13,058 nt of DNA from positions 1 to 13,058 of the forward strand of contig SLSP01000470.1 in the NCBI GenBank assembly GCA_007130345.1, in the 5' to 3' direction. The notes below the pieces were generated by a model that worked only from the letters and a program-made list of their open reading frames with translations, was not told where the DNA came from and did no database searches. A program made the translations under genes and the position numbers. Positions 6,831-13,058 of the stretch are shown here, piece after piece (position 1 is the stretch's first letter; each line of letters begins with the position of its first letter). This stretch comes from Thermoflexales bacterium (lineage in GTDB: Bacteria > Chloroflexota > Anaerolineae > B4-G1 > SLSP01).

Positions 6831-8062
6831 GCCCGTCTCCTGGATGTTCGATCCCACAATTGTTGATAGATGCGCATCAATTTGCGCCCGGTGCGCTCCC
6901 ACGAGAAGTGCTTGCGCGCCCTTTCCCGCCCTTGCTCGCCCAACAACATAGCAGCGGCGGGATTGCGAATCAAAAAGGCCAACGCCTGGGCCAACGCGGG
7001 GACATCGCCGAGCGGCGCGGCATACACGCCGAGCGATCCCAGATACTCGCGGCTCACGCTGGTATCGTAGGCCACTACCGGCAGCCCCATCGCCATATAG
7101 TTGAGGATTTTCCCGCTGCCCTCGGTGGCCGAGATTTTGGGCGCGACAGCCAGATCGCCCAACGCCAGATAGCGCGGCGCGTCCTCATACGGGATTTTGC
7201 CGGTAAAGACGATGTCCGCCGGCGTCAGGCCCAGCGCGTAAGCCCGTTGGCGATAGCGATCCTCGCCGGGGAACCCCATCACCAGAAACGAGACCGGGTA
7301 CTCGCGGGCGCGCAGACGGGCTGCGGCTTCCAGCAGTTGGGGGATGCCCTGATAATCGGCGAGCAGGCCCAGGTAGACCACCACCTGGCGCTCTGGCGGG
7401 ATGCCCAACTCGCGCCGCCACGCCGCGCGCTCCTCCGGCGTCAGGCAATCGCGGCAGAAGTAATCCAAGTTGACACTATCCGGCAGCGCGTGGACGCCCT
7501 CGGTGCGCCCGAAACTACGCGCGAGCAACTCCGTCCCGTGGATGGTGCTGGCGACGATGGCATCGGGCATCTCCACGATGCGCTCCTCCAGCCGCCGCCA
7601 CCAATAATGCGCCTGCGAATCCGGCTGGACGAAGCCGTGATCCACCATCTCGGCGGTCAGGCTGCCCTGGAAGTCGAAGACCAGTGGCACGCGCCCCACC
7701 GAGGCCAGCACCCGCCCGATGAGCGCGCCCTCGTGCAAGTGCCCGTGAATCAGATGCGGACGCCAGCGCAACACTTCGCCGAGCGCTTTCCAACCGAGCA
7801 GGACATCGAACGCAATTTTATGCGGCGAGGAACCGACCTCGTAATCGGAATGCCAGGGTGTCGGGGCCGAGCGGGCGATGTCCAGCCCCGGCCAATCGCG
7901 TCCCAGATAATACGTGACAATCCGCACCTGCTGCCCCCGCTCCACCAGCGCGCGCGCCTCCTCCAAGATGCGGACGTGGCAGCCGTAATCCAGGAAGAAG
8001 GACGTGGGGGCCAGCATCAGGATACGGTGCGGGATCGCTTGCATACAGTCAATGCTACGCAC
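6827..8062 (-). CDS. GT4-family (GT-B fold) glycosyltransferase
   Basis: Up to 411 residues. The N-terminal half opens with RILMLAPTSFFLDYGCHVRI (13-32) and has the HLIHGHLH strand (103-110) seen in GT4 enzymes. The C-terminal half begins its nucleotide-sugar-binding Rossmann part with VVVYLGLLADYQGIPQLLEA (227-246). The donor-binding region at 312-331 reads ATEGSGKILNYMAMGLPVVA, a common GT4 variant in which K318 and N321 occupy the place of the second glutamate of the E-x7-E motif. It transfers a sugar from an activated donor, probably for envelope glycolipid or polysaccharide; the acceptor is unknown. The start is unsure: GTG at 8062 or ATG at 8044, neither with a good ribosome binding site. 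The gene begins 28 nt after the endonuclease stop and overlaps the MFS start by 4 nt. Confidence 0.87.
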   Translation of the reverse strand: MRSIDCMQAIPHRILMLAPTSFFLDYGCHVRILEEARALVERGQQVRIVTYYLGRDWPGLDIARSAPTPWHSDYEVGSSPHKIAFDVLLGWKALGEVLRWRPHLIHGHLHEGALIGRVLASVGRVPLVFDFQGSLTAEMVDHGFVQPDSQAHYWWRRLEERIVEMPDAIVASTIHGTELLARSFGRTEGVHALPDSVNLDYFCRDCLTPEERAAWRRELGIPPERQVVVYLGLLADYQGIPQLLEAAARLRAREYPVSFLVMGFPGEDRYRQRAYALGLTPADIVFTGKIPYEDAPRYLALGDLAVAPKISATEGSGKILNYMAMGLPVVAYDTSVSREYLGSLGVYAAPLGDVPALAQALAFLIRNPAAAMLLGEQGRERARKHFSWERTGRKLMRIYQQLWDRTSRRRA

Positions 8063-8090
8063 GGGGCGATGGCGCGCAAAGAGTAGCCAC

Positions 8091-8942
8091 CTAAGCGATG
8101 CTCAAGAGGGTGTCTTCGGAGATTTTCTCTTCCAACATCTCAACGATGACCTGTAAATCCAAATTGGGGCTGGTGCTCAAACCCAGGCTTTTGGCAATCC
8201 CATTTGCGTCCGTACTGTAGCGGGATTCTAGCTCTATTCGCAATGCTCCTGTGGAGGTTTGTAGGAGATTGTAGGTGTGAAAGTGCATAGCGTCGCCGAG
8301 GCGGGCATTTTCCAAATGCGCGAGTTGAAACTGCCCCCGCATATAGTCCATCAGATGATTCTGGATTACTAGAACCAGATGCTTATTGATAGCTTCGAAC
8401 GTCTTGATTTTGTGATGCAATTGCACCAGAACCGTCTTGCACGTCATTTTCCAGTTCATGCCAAAGGATTGCGTGCCCCGAACATCCCGATCATTGACTG
8501 CCAAGCCGTGTGTGTTCAAAAAACGCTGCCTTTCGGGCCAGACCGTGCCGGTCGTATCGATGGTCTGGAGTTCAATCCCCACAAAATCCTTGACCCGCCC
8601 GCCTCTGGCGGAAACAATAAAATAATCCACATTGCCACCAGGAATTCCAACCTCTGAGACGGCATGTAGTGCGTTGCCCGGTTCGTGTTGACTCAACAGA
8701 TGCAGGCAATCAAAGAAAACCTGATTCTTCTCCAAAAGCCGATGCGGACATATCATCAGCCAGCGGTGCTGTTTGCCATAATCTACAGAACAGGTTCCTA
8801 TCGTGATGTCAGGGTTGCTCTTTCTGCTTTTGATGCAGGTTTTCTTCAGATAGGGGCAAAATGCCTGGCCCACAACCGCCTTCCAATCGGGAGACTGATG
8901 CAGACGTGTCGAGAAACCATAAAGCTCAAGGAGTTGACTCAT
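8091..8942 (-). CDS. NotI-like type II restriction endonuclease
   Basis: 283 residues. The N-terminal part has four cysteines, C29, C36, C51 and C65 (FCPYLKKTC, GTCSV, ICPHRL), arranged like the metal-binding fold of NotI-family endonucleases. The likely catalytic core is GNVDYFIV (D106) followed by KDFVGIELQ (E124, Q126). An E-x-Q end in place of the usual E-x-K of PD-(D/E)xK nucleases is what I recall for NotI. NotI itself is about 100 residues longer. The enzyme would cleave unmodified DNA at a specific site. NotI cuts GCGGCCGC, but the specificity of this homologue cannot be read from sequence. Its ATG overlaps the methyltransferase stop (ATGA), with AAAGG about 8 nt upstream, so the two are translationally coupled as a restriction-modification pair. 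GC content (43% in one counted row) is far below that of the next gene (75%), a sign of acquisition. Confidence 0.75.
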   Translation of the reverse strand: MSQLLELYGFSTRLHQSPDWKAVVGQAFCPYLKKTCIKSRKSNPDITIGTCSVDYGKQHRWLMICPHRLLEKNQVFFDCLHLLSQHEPGNALHAVSEVGIPGGNVDYFIVSARGGRVKDFVGIELQTIDTTGTVWPERQRFLNTHGLAVNDRDVRGTQSFGMNWKMTCKTVLVQLHHKIKTFEAINKHLVLVIQNHLMDYMRGQFQLAHLENARLGDAMHFHTYNLLQTSTGALRIELESRYSTDANGIAKSLGLSTSPNLDLQVIVEMLEEKISEDTLLSIA

Positions 8943-10027
8943 AACGGCAACCTTTCTTGTTTGTAATGCTGGTCATAACAGCGTTGCTCCGCAAATTCCA
9001 GGTAGTTTTCGGCGACATCAATACCCACCGATTTGCGCTCCAGGAGTTGGGCAACGAGCATCGTCGTTCCCGTGCCACAAAAGGGATCGAGGACAATCCC
9101 GCCGGGAGGACACGAGGCTAAAATGGGTAGCTTACACAGATCTTGCGGATAGGGAGCGAAATGCAGATGGCGATTCTGGGTGTCTTCGGGCAGAATCTCC
9201 CAGACATCATCGGGCTTACTGCCTTTCGGATGATATTTCAGAAAGTAGAAGCCCTTTTCCTTGAGTTCGCGCGCGCGACCTGAGACACTTTCGGAATTGG
9301 AGTGGGTCGTCCTCTGTTGGTTGCGAATAATCATCCTGAAATCAGAGGTTTCGCCACGCCGGATACTCTCCAACATCGCGTCTAAAGCCTTGAAGGCGGC
9401 TTCTTTTTCGGCATCGGTGAGAGCCGTCGATAATTCGATCTGGCGTTTATATCTGACGCCAGTTACACCTGTCGCCGAGACCACCGCCCCATTTACCACT
9501 CTGGCCTCTCTGGGCTTCGCCCGGATTGCATCCACATTGAAATAGTAGTCTCCCGCGTCTCGCACAAAGAAGAAGATATTCTCGTGGATGTTCCTCACGC
9601 GATCTTTGGCGTTATCCAGCCCACCTTTAACCTTGTTCCAGACCACGCTGTTACGTAAAATCCAGCCCTGCTCATCCATCAACCTGAGCGTGATCCGCCA
9701 CGGAATACCGAGCAGCTTTTTATCACGGTAAGTATCCCCAAGATTAAGCCAGAAAGAACCGGTCGGTTTCAGAACTCTTCGCAACTCAGCAAACACGTTC
9801 AGGAGATTCAAAATATAATCTTCGTAAGCCTCTTCCAAACCAATCCCACCATTCTGATATTGACGTTGTCCCCAATAAGGCGGGCTAGTCATGCAGAAAT
9901 CAATCGCTTCGTCAGGCAGTGTTTTGAGAATAGCACGCGCCTCTCCCAAACAAAACAGCGGGGAAATATCGGGAGTCTCTGCATACTCCGAGAAATACGC
10001 TCTGAATTCTGACTTAACTAGCGCCAT
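8939..10027 (-). CDS. Beta-class DNA methyltransferase (probably N4-cytosine), partner of the NotI-like endonuclease
   Basis: 362 residues. The catalytic motif IV is TSPPYW at 47-52, and the AdoMet-binding motif I is DPFCGTGTT at 314-322, followed by GIDVAENYLE. The order IV then I defines the beta group. SPPY favours N4-methylcytosine, though N6-adenine enzymes of this group also exist. The stretch about 170-260, rich in charged residues and lacking motifs, is the likely target-recognition region. It would protect the endonuclease's site in host DNA. The chosen ATG at 10027 has AGGGGA (10037-10042) 9 nt upstream. A TTG nine codons earlier (10054) lies inside the HD gene. It overlaps the HD gene by 10 nt and the endonuclease by 4 nt. 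GC content (about 52% in one row) is lower than the HD gene (78% in one row). Confidence 0.88.
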   Translation of the reverse strand: MALVKSEFRAYFSEYAETPDISPLFCLGEARAILKTLPDEAIDFCMTSPPYWGQRQYQNGGIGLEEAYEDYILNLLNVFAELRRVLKPTGSFWLNLGDTYRDKKLLGIPWRITLRLMDEQGWILRNSVVWNKVKGGLDNAKDRVRNIHENIFFFVRDAGDYYFNVDAIRAKPREARVVNGAVVSATGVTGVRYKRQIELSTALTDAEKEAAFKALDAMLESIRRGETSDFRMIIRNQQRTTHSNSESVSGRARELKEKGFYFLKYHPKGSKPDDVWEILPEDTQNRHLHFAPYPQDLCKLPILASCPPGGIVLDPFCGTGTTMLVAQLLERKSVGIDVAENYLEFAEQRCYDQHYKQERLPL

Positions 10028-10569
10028 AAAACTGCTTCCCCTATGGTTTTGCAAACCTCGGTTGCCCCATCATCCGCCGCCTGGAGCGCGGCCAACGCGA
10101 CATCCCCGCCCGGCGGGTCGTGATGCGCCCGGATAAGCTCCACGGTGCGCGGCGAGCTTCCGGCCTGCTCCGCCAACTCCGCGCCCCAGGCCGCGTGCTG
10201 CGCGCGGATGACGAACCCGCGTCGCCAGCCGCGCGGCTCGCCCCGGCTCCAGCGGATAGCTCGGCGCGGGAGGTAGTGCTCGGTCAGCACCGCGATGACG
10301 CGATCCCAAAGATAGGGCGTCGCGTGGATTTTACCTACATCGTGGAGTAGGGCCGCCGTCAGCAGGTCGGGATCGCGGTGCCCGGCGGTTTCCAGCGCGC
10401 GGCAGACGGCGATGGCGTGCTGCTGCTCGGCGCGGGACATCCGCGAGAAGAGGGCGAACTCCGACAAGGAGAGTCGCTCGGCAGCATACGCCGCGTCGAT
10501 GGGGCGCAGGGGGGCCAGCAACGTGTGGAAGAATTGCGTGCCTCGATATCGAACCCGCGCCAGGCGCAT
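10018..10569 (-). CDS. HD-domain metal-dependent phosphohydrolase
   Basis: 183 residues, cytoplasmic. The HD signature is complete: H51 (QQHAIAVCRAL), H76-D77 (LLTAALLHDVGKI), an H149-H150 pair (AHHDPPGGD) and D166/D167 (ALQAADD). These residues bind the metal and water in HD phosphohydrolases, whose substrates range from nucleotides to phosphoesters; this one cannot be assigned. There is no GYP motif of a cyclic-di-GMP phosphodiesterase and no RelA/SpoT synthetase domain. The start is the ATG at 10569, whose A is also the last base of the M50 stop (TGATG), so translation is coupled. A longer open frame reaching 11013 is only the M50 gene read out of frame. A 10-nt overlap with the methyltransferase start follows. 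Confidence 0.82.
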   Translation of the reverse strand: MRLARVRYRGTQFFHTLLAPLRPIDAAYAAERLSLSEFALFSRMSRAEQQHAIAVCRALETAGHRDPDLLTAALLHDVGKIHATPYLWDRVIAVLTEHYLPRRAIRWSRGEPRGWRRGFVIRAQHAAWGAELAEQAGSSPRTVELIRAHHDPPGGDVALAALQAADDGATEVCKTIGEAVLWR

Positions 10570-11213
10570 CAGGGCAACAGGATTTGAAAGAGTAGCCGCT
10601 GCACCGGCCATACCATAATCCCAATGATGTTGAATCCTATCATTGGGAGCACAAAGAGCACCATAATCAGAATCATCGGAGCCATAGGTTCCAGGCTCTC
10701 GATAAAATCGGCTATATCCGGGGGCGCGATGCCCGCCAGAATCCGCGAGCCATCCAGCGGCGGCACAGGAATCATATTGAAGACCGCCAGCCCAATGTTC
10801 ACCGCGATTGCCATCCAGAGTATATCCCCTAAACGCCCCAACGGATCGTTGGTCTGATACATCGACAGCCACCCCAGGCGGAAGGGGATCGCCAGGAAGA
10901 ACGCCTGCACGATGTTGGACAGCGGCCCGGCGAACGCCGTCAGCGCCATTCCCGCGCGGGGACTGCTGGCTTTCCGCATCTGGTACGGATTGACCTGCGC
11001 GGCCCGCCCCCATCCAAAGCCGGTGAGCAAAATCATCAACGTGCCGATGGGGTCCAGATGTATCATCGGATTTAAGCTCAATCGGCCTTGCATTTCCGGC
11101 GTGTTATCGCCGAGCATGTGCGCGGCCCAACAGTGCGCCCACTCGTGTATCGGAATCCCTAGCAATATAACCAGCATCCGCGCCAGTAAGACATCTGTTC
11201 CCAAAGATAACAT
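10569..11213 (-). CDS. Site-2-protease-family (M50) membrane metalloprotease
   Basis: 214 residues, mostly hydrophobic with four to six membrane segments. The zinc motif HEWAH is at 23-27 (H23, E24, H27), and the third ligand region PPLDGSRIL (D154) lies at 151-159 near the C-terminus. The conserved RLSLNPMIHLDPIGT (44-58) and AFAGPLSN (93-100) are typical of the short, PDZ-less prokaryotic S2P-like proteins. Such enzymes cut substrates within the membrane; the target here is unknown. I start it at the ATG at 11213, preceded by AAGGAG with an 8-nt spacer. An open frame continues upstream to 11300 but only translates the palindromic repeat there. It is the first gene of the six-gene run. Confidence 0.88.
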   Translation of the reverse strand: MLSLGTDVLLARMLVILLGIPIHEWAHCWAAHMLGDNTPEMQGRLSLNPMIHLDPIGTLMILLTGFGWGRAAQVNPYQMRKASSPRAGMALTAFAGPLSNIVQAFFLAIPFRLGWLSMYQTNDPLGRLGDILWMAIAVNIGLAVFNMIPVPPLDGSRILAGIAPPDIADFIESLEPMAPMILIMVLFVLPMIGFNIIGIMVWPVQRLLFQILLP

Positions 11214-11238
11214 GTCGTGTACTCCTTCAAAAGTAATT

Positions 11239-11291
11239 GCGTATTCCGTATTGCGCAACTCGTAAAATGGAGTACGCAATACGCAACACGC
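11239..11291. repeat. Imperfect palindromic repeat in the M50 leader
   Basis: The left arm 11239-11255 (GCGTATTCCGTATTGCG) and right arm 11275-11291 (CGCAATACGCAACACGC) are complementary at 15 of 17 positions, with a 19-nt interval. ACTC/GAGT inside the interval can extend the stem. The units CGTATTGCG and CGCAATACG also make it internally repetitive. It looks like a dispersed small palindromic element of the kind scattered in some bacterial intergenic regions. It lies in the transcribed leader and could fold in RNA. Confidence 0.6.
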
Positions 11292-11341
11292 ATCAGCCAT
11301 CCCACCCTAAAGTCGTTTTGTCACTCAAAAAGTAGAAGCCC

Positions 11342-11370
11342 TTCACTATGTCCTAATCGAGAAGCATTAT
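11342..11370 (+). promoter_or_regulatory. Weak plus-strand promoter candidate for gatCA
   Basis: TTCACT (11342-11347) and CATTAT (11365-11370), 17 nt apart, match the -35 and -10 consensus at 4/6 each. The -10 box overlaps the minus-strand -10 box on the opposite strand, so the two promoters would compete. It would place the start about 140 nt before gatC and the terminator-shaped hairpin within the leader. Confidence 0.25.
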
Positions 11371-11394
11371 AGCATAGAGAAGTAAGAATGATAA
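11366..11394 (-). promoter_or_regulatory. Strong extended -10 sigma-70 promoter for the M50-HD-RM-GT-MFS run
   Basis: On the minus strand TTATCA (11394-11389), a 17-nt spacer, then a perfect TATAAT (11371-11366) preceded by TGC, making an extended -10. Transcription would start near 11359 and give a leader of about 145 nt that includes the palindromic repeat. It is the best promoter match I found in the window, and the only clear one for the six genes downstream. Confidence 0.7.
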
Positions 11395-11436
11395 CCTTTG
11401 CTCAGATGAAAAACCTCCAAGTAGCGTTTGCAATCC

Positions 11437-11474
11437 ATACGGAAGAACTGGCCGTCGCGTTCTTCCGTATTTTT
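11437..11474 (+). terminator. Terminator-shaped hairpin in the gatC leader (possible attenuator)
   Basis: ATACGGAAGAAC (11437-11448) and GTTCTTCCGTAT (11459-11470) form a perfect 12-bp stem with a 10-nt loop. In the plus direction it is followed by four more T (11471-11474). No plus-strand gene lies upstream for it to end, and no T run follows on the minus strand. It therefore sits as an intrinsic terminator in the leader of gatCA, about 40 nt before the start codon. I did not find the conserved T-box antiterminator motif upstream. Confidence 0.65.
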
Positions 11475-11515
11475 GCCTGGGATGGTGCCATCTGCGCAGC
11501 GACGGTGAGGATGCT

Positions 11516-11800
11516 ATGACGCTGACCCGTGAAGACGTAGCTCACATCGCCGACTTGGCGCGGCTGACGCTGCCCGATGCGGCCATCGCCCGCTACCGGG
11601 ACGACCTCGCGGTCATCCTGGAGCACGCGGCCCGGCTCGCCGCCGTGGATACCGAAGGCGTCCCGCCGACGGACGGCCTCCACGCCCCCCACGCGCCGCT
11701 GCGAGCGGATACCCCCACCGCCCCCCTCTCGCAAGAGGCGGCGTTGCGCAACGCTCCAGAGACCGAGGCGGGCTACGTCATCGTCCCGCCCCTGATTTAA
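11516..11800 (+). CDS. gatC: Aspartyl/glutamyl-tRNA amidotransferase subunit C
   Basis: 94 residues, the normal size for GatC. The N-terminus has the family pattern TREDVAHIADLARLTL (4-19), and the C-terminus ends in the usual extended tail with LRNAPETEAGYVIVPPLI. GatC wraps around GatA and links it to GatB in the GatCAB complex, which converts misacylated Glu-tRNA(Gln) and Asp-tRNA(Asn) to Gln-tRNA(Gln) and Asn-tRNA(Asn). The ATG has GTGAGG (11505-11510) 5 nt upstream. It is followed after 4 nt by gatA. A terminator-shaped hairpin in its leader suggests transcription may be attenuated. Confidence 0.92.
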   Translation: MTLTREDVAHIADLARLTLPDAAIARYRDDLAVILEHAARLAAVDTEGVPPTDGLHAPHAPLRADTPTAPLSQEAALRNAPETEAGYVIVPPLI

Positions 11801-11804
11801 CGCG

Positions 11805-13058
11805 ATGGGCGCGCTCTACGACGTGACCATGCACGCGGCCCTGACTGGCCTGCGCTCCCGCGACTTCTCGGCGATGGAGCTGACCCAGGCCGTGCTGGCC
11901 CGCGCCGAGGCCGTCGAACCGGATGTGTACGCCTACCTGCACCTCGACGCCGAGGGCGCGCTCACGCAGGCCGCCCGCGCCGACGCCCGCCGCGCCGGAG
12001 GCGACGACGCGCCGCTGCTCGGCATCCCGCTGGCGCTCAAGGACAACCTCGCCACCGAGGGCGTGCCGACGACGTGCGCTTCCCAGATGCTCCGCGATTA
12101 CGTCCCGCCCTTCGATGCCACAGTGGTCGCGCGGCTCAAATCCGCCGGGGCCATCCTCCTCGGCAAAACCAACCTCGACGAGTTTGCGATGGGATCCAGC
12201 ACCGAGAATTCCGCCTTCTTCGCCACCCGCAATCCCTGGGACGTGACGCGGGTGCCCGGCGGCTCCAGTGGGGGGAGCGCCGCCGCTGTCGCTGCCGGAG
12301 CGGCGCTGGCCGCCCTGGGAACCGATACTGGCGGTTCGGTGCGTCAGCCGGCGGCCCTCTGCGGCGTGGTGGGCGCGCGCCCCACTTACGGGCGATGCTC
12401 GCGCTATGGGCTGGTGGCCTTCGCCTCGTCGCTGGATCAGGCCGGGCCGTTGACCCGCGACACGCGCGACGCCGCCCTTCTCCTCGACGTGATCGCCGGC
12501 CCCGACCCCCGCGACGCGACCGCGCTTTCGTCGCCCGCGCCCGATTGCCTCGCTGCCTGTGACGCGACCCGCGACTTGGCGGGCTTGCGCGTCGGCGTGG
12601 TGGCCGGGTGGGATGCCGGGCTGGAACCCGACGTGACCGCCGCCATCGACGCGGCGCTGGCGGTGCTGGCCGACCTGGGCGCGGAGCTTGTCGAGGTCGC
12701 GCTGCCCCACGCCGAGGACGCGCTGCCCGCCTACTACCTCATCGCCCCGGCGGAGGCCAGCGCGAATCTGGCCCGCTTCGATGGCGTGAGGTACGGCGCG
12801 CGCGAATCCGCCGCCACCGCCGCCGAGATGTCGGCGCAGACGCGGGGCGCGCGCTTCGGCCCGGAGGTCATCCGCCGCATCATGCTCGGCACGTATGCCC
12901 TCAGCGCCGGGTACTACGACGCCTACTATCGCAAGGCGCAGCAAGTGCGCACCCTCATCCGCCGCGATTACGACGTGGCCTTCGTGCGGGCGGACGTCAT
13001 CGCCGGGCCGACCTCGCCCACCACGGCCTTCGCTCTGGGCGAGCGGCTGGCCGACCCG
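11805..13058 (+). CDS. gatA: Aspartyl/glutamyl-tRNA amidotransferase subunit A (partial, 3' end beyond window)
   Basis: 418 codons are visible; the family is about 485 residues, so roughly the last 65-70 are missing. This amidase-signature enzyme releases ammonia from glutamine for transamidation of Glu-tRNA(Gln) or Asp-tRNA(Asn). The Ser-cisSer-Lys triad is intact: K79 (ALKDN), S154 (GGSSGGS) and S178 (DTGGSVRQP), the same numbers I recall for Staphylococcus aureus GatA. The usual GLKPTYGRVSRYG reads GARPTYGRCSRYG (190-202), a mild change. The ATG at 11805 fits the family N-terminus (LYDVTMHAAL). It has no Shine-Dalgarno and begins 4 nt after the gatC stop, so it is probably coupled. GC content reaches 77-80% in counted rows, among the highest in the window. 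A 388-codon open frame on the opposite strand is a by-product of this. Confidence 0.95.
   Translation, partial: MGALYDVTMHAALTGLRSRDFSAMELTQAVLARAEAVEPDVYAYLHLDAEGALTQAARADARRAGGDDAPLLGIPLALKDNLATEGVPTTCASQMLRDYVPPFDATVVARLKSAGAILLGKTNLDEFAMGSSTENSAFFATRNPWDVTRVPGGSSGGSAAAVAAGAALAALGTDTGGSVRQPAALCGVVGARPTYGRCSRYGLVAFASSLDQAGPLTRDTRDAALLLDVIAGPDPRDATALSSPAPDCLAACDATRDLAGLRVGVVAGWDAGLEPDVTAAIDAALAVLADLGAELVEVALPHAEDALPAYYLIAPAEASANLARFDGVRYGARESAATAAEMSAQTRGARFGPEVIRRIMLGTYALSAGYYDAYYRKAQQVRTLIRRDYDVAFVRADVIAGPTSPTTAFALGERLADP

Larger units (their letters stand above)
11214..11515. other. Divergent intergenic region between the M50 run and gatC
   Basis: About 300 bp without a gene. It holds the M50 ribosome binding site (11222-11227), a palindromic repeat (11239-11291), a near-consensus minus-strand promoter (11366-11394), a weak plus-strand promoter candidate overlapping it, a terminator-shaped hairpin in the gatC leader (11437-11474) and the gatC ribosome binding site (11505-11510). 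No small ORF here is convincing. Confidence 0.6.

Noticed and set aside
6752..8086. 444-codon open frame on the plus strand
   Set aside because: It is antisense to both the MFS and glycosyltransferase genes, which carry clear family motifs. The product resembles no protein family and is rich in Arg, Gln and His, as expected of a shadow.
10570..11013. N-terminal extension of the HD gene to 331 residues
   Set aside because: The added part is the M50 protease gene read in another frame. The TGATG junction at 10567-10571 gives a better start for the HD gene.
11214..11300. N-terminal extension of the M50 protease
   Set aside because: The extra 29 residues translate the palindromic repeat. A good ribosome binding site precedes the ATG at 11213.
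11395..11436. T-box riboswitch upstream of gatC
   Set aside because: The conserved antiterminator sequence and specifier stem could not be found in the short leader before the hairpin.
11778..12944. 388-codon open frame antisense to gatA
   Set aside because: It lies opposite a gatA with intact catalytic motifs in very GC-rich DNA. Its product is low-complexity Gly/Arg/Ala and matches no domain.
1..13058. CRISPR array, insertion sequence or prophage integration signals
   Set aside because: I saw no regularly spaced repeats, no transposase or integrase and no flanking target-site duplications.

Overview
The window looks like chromosomal DNA from a free-living bacterium. My best guess is a member of the Chloroflexota (Anaerolineae-like), probably an environmental or metagenome-derived contig. 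That assignment is an inference from the overall style: paired SPFH proteins, a TPR-type protein, an M50 protease followed by an HD protein, and a gatCA pair. No marker gene proves it. Base composition is very uneven. Single 60-base rows that I counted run from about 42% GC near the left edge, through 43-52% in a restriction-modification cassette, to 75-80% in the glycosyltransferase, HD and gatA genes.

Layout, left to right. (1) Positions 1-436, minus strand: the 5' part of a membrane protein whose reading frame breaks at a run of seven T; it leaves the window at the left edge. (2) 437-736: an AT-richer intergenic stretch with two hairpins and a weak promoter candidate. (3) 737-5502, minus strand: a tight four-gene operon, read right to left. 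It encodes a membrane SPFH/band-7 protein, a second SPFH/band-7 protein, a TPR-like protein whose C-terminus resembles a degenerate LexA/S24 fold, and a PfkB-family sugar/nucleoside kinase closest to pseudouridine kinase. (4) 5628-11213, minus strand: a six-gene run read right to left. It encodes an M50 site-2-type protease, an HD-domain phosphohydrolase, a beta-class DNA methyltransferase, a NotI-like restriction endonuclease, a GT4 glycosyltransferase and an MFS transporter. Four of the five junctions overlap (one TGATG, two ATGA, one of 10 nt), so the run is probably one transcript. (5) 11214-11515: a divergent intergenic region with a near-consensus extended -10 promoter for the M50 run, a palindromic repeat in that leader, and a perfect 12-bp hairpin followed by a T run in the gatC leader. 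(6) 11516-13058, plus strand: gatC and the first 418 codons of gatA, which runs off the right edge.

Working together: the SPFH pair probably forms membrane scaffolds, with the TPR protein as a possible partner. The methyltransferase and endonuclease form a complete type II restriction-modification system lodged inside an otherwise unrelated, translationally coupled gene run. GatC and GatA are two of the three subunits of the amidotransferase that makes Gln-tRNA(Gln) and/or Asn-tRNA(Asn).

The points most worth a second look are the NotI-like cassette embedded in the operon, the SPFH/TPR-S24-like/kinase operon, the attenuator-shaped hairpin before gatC, and the homopolymer frameshift at the left edge.
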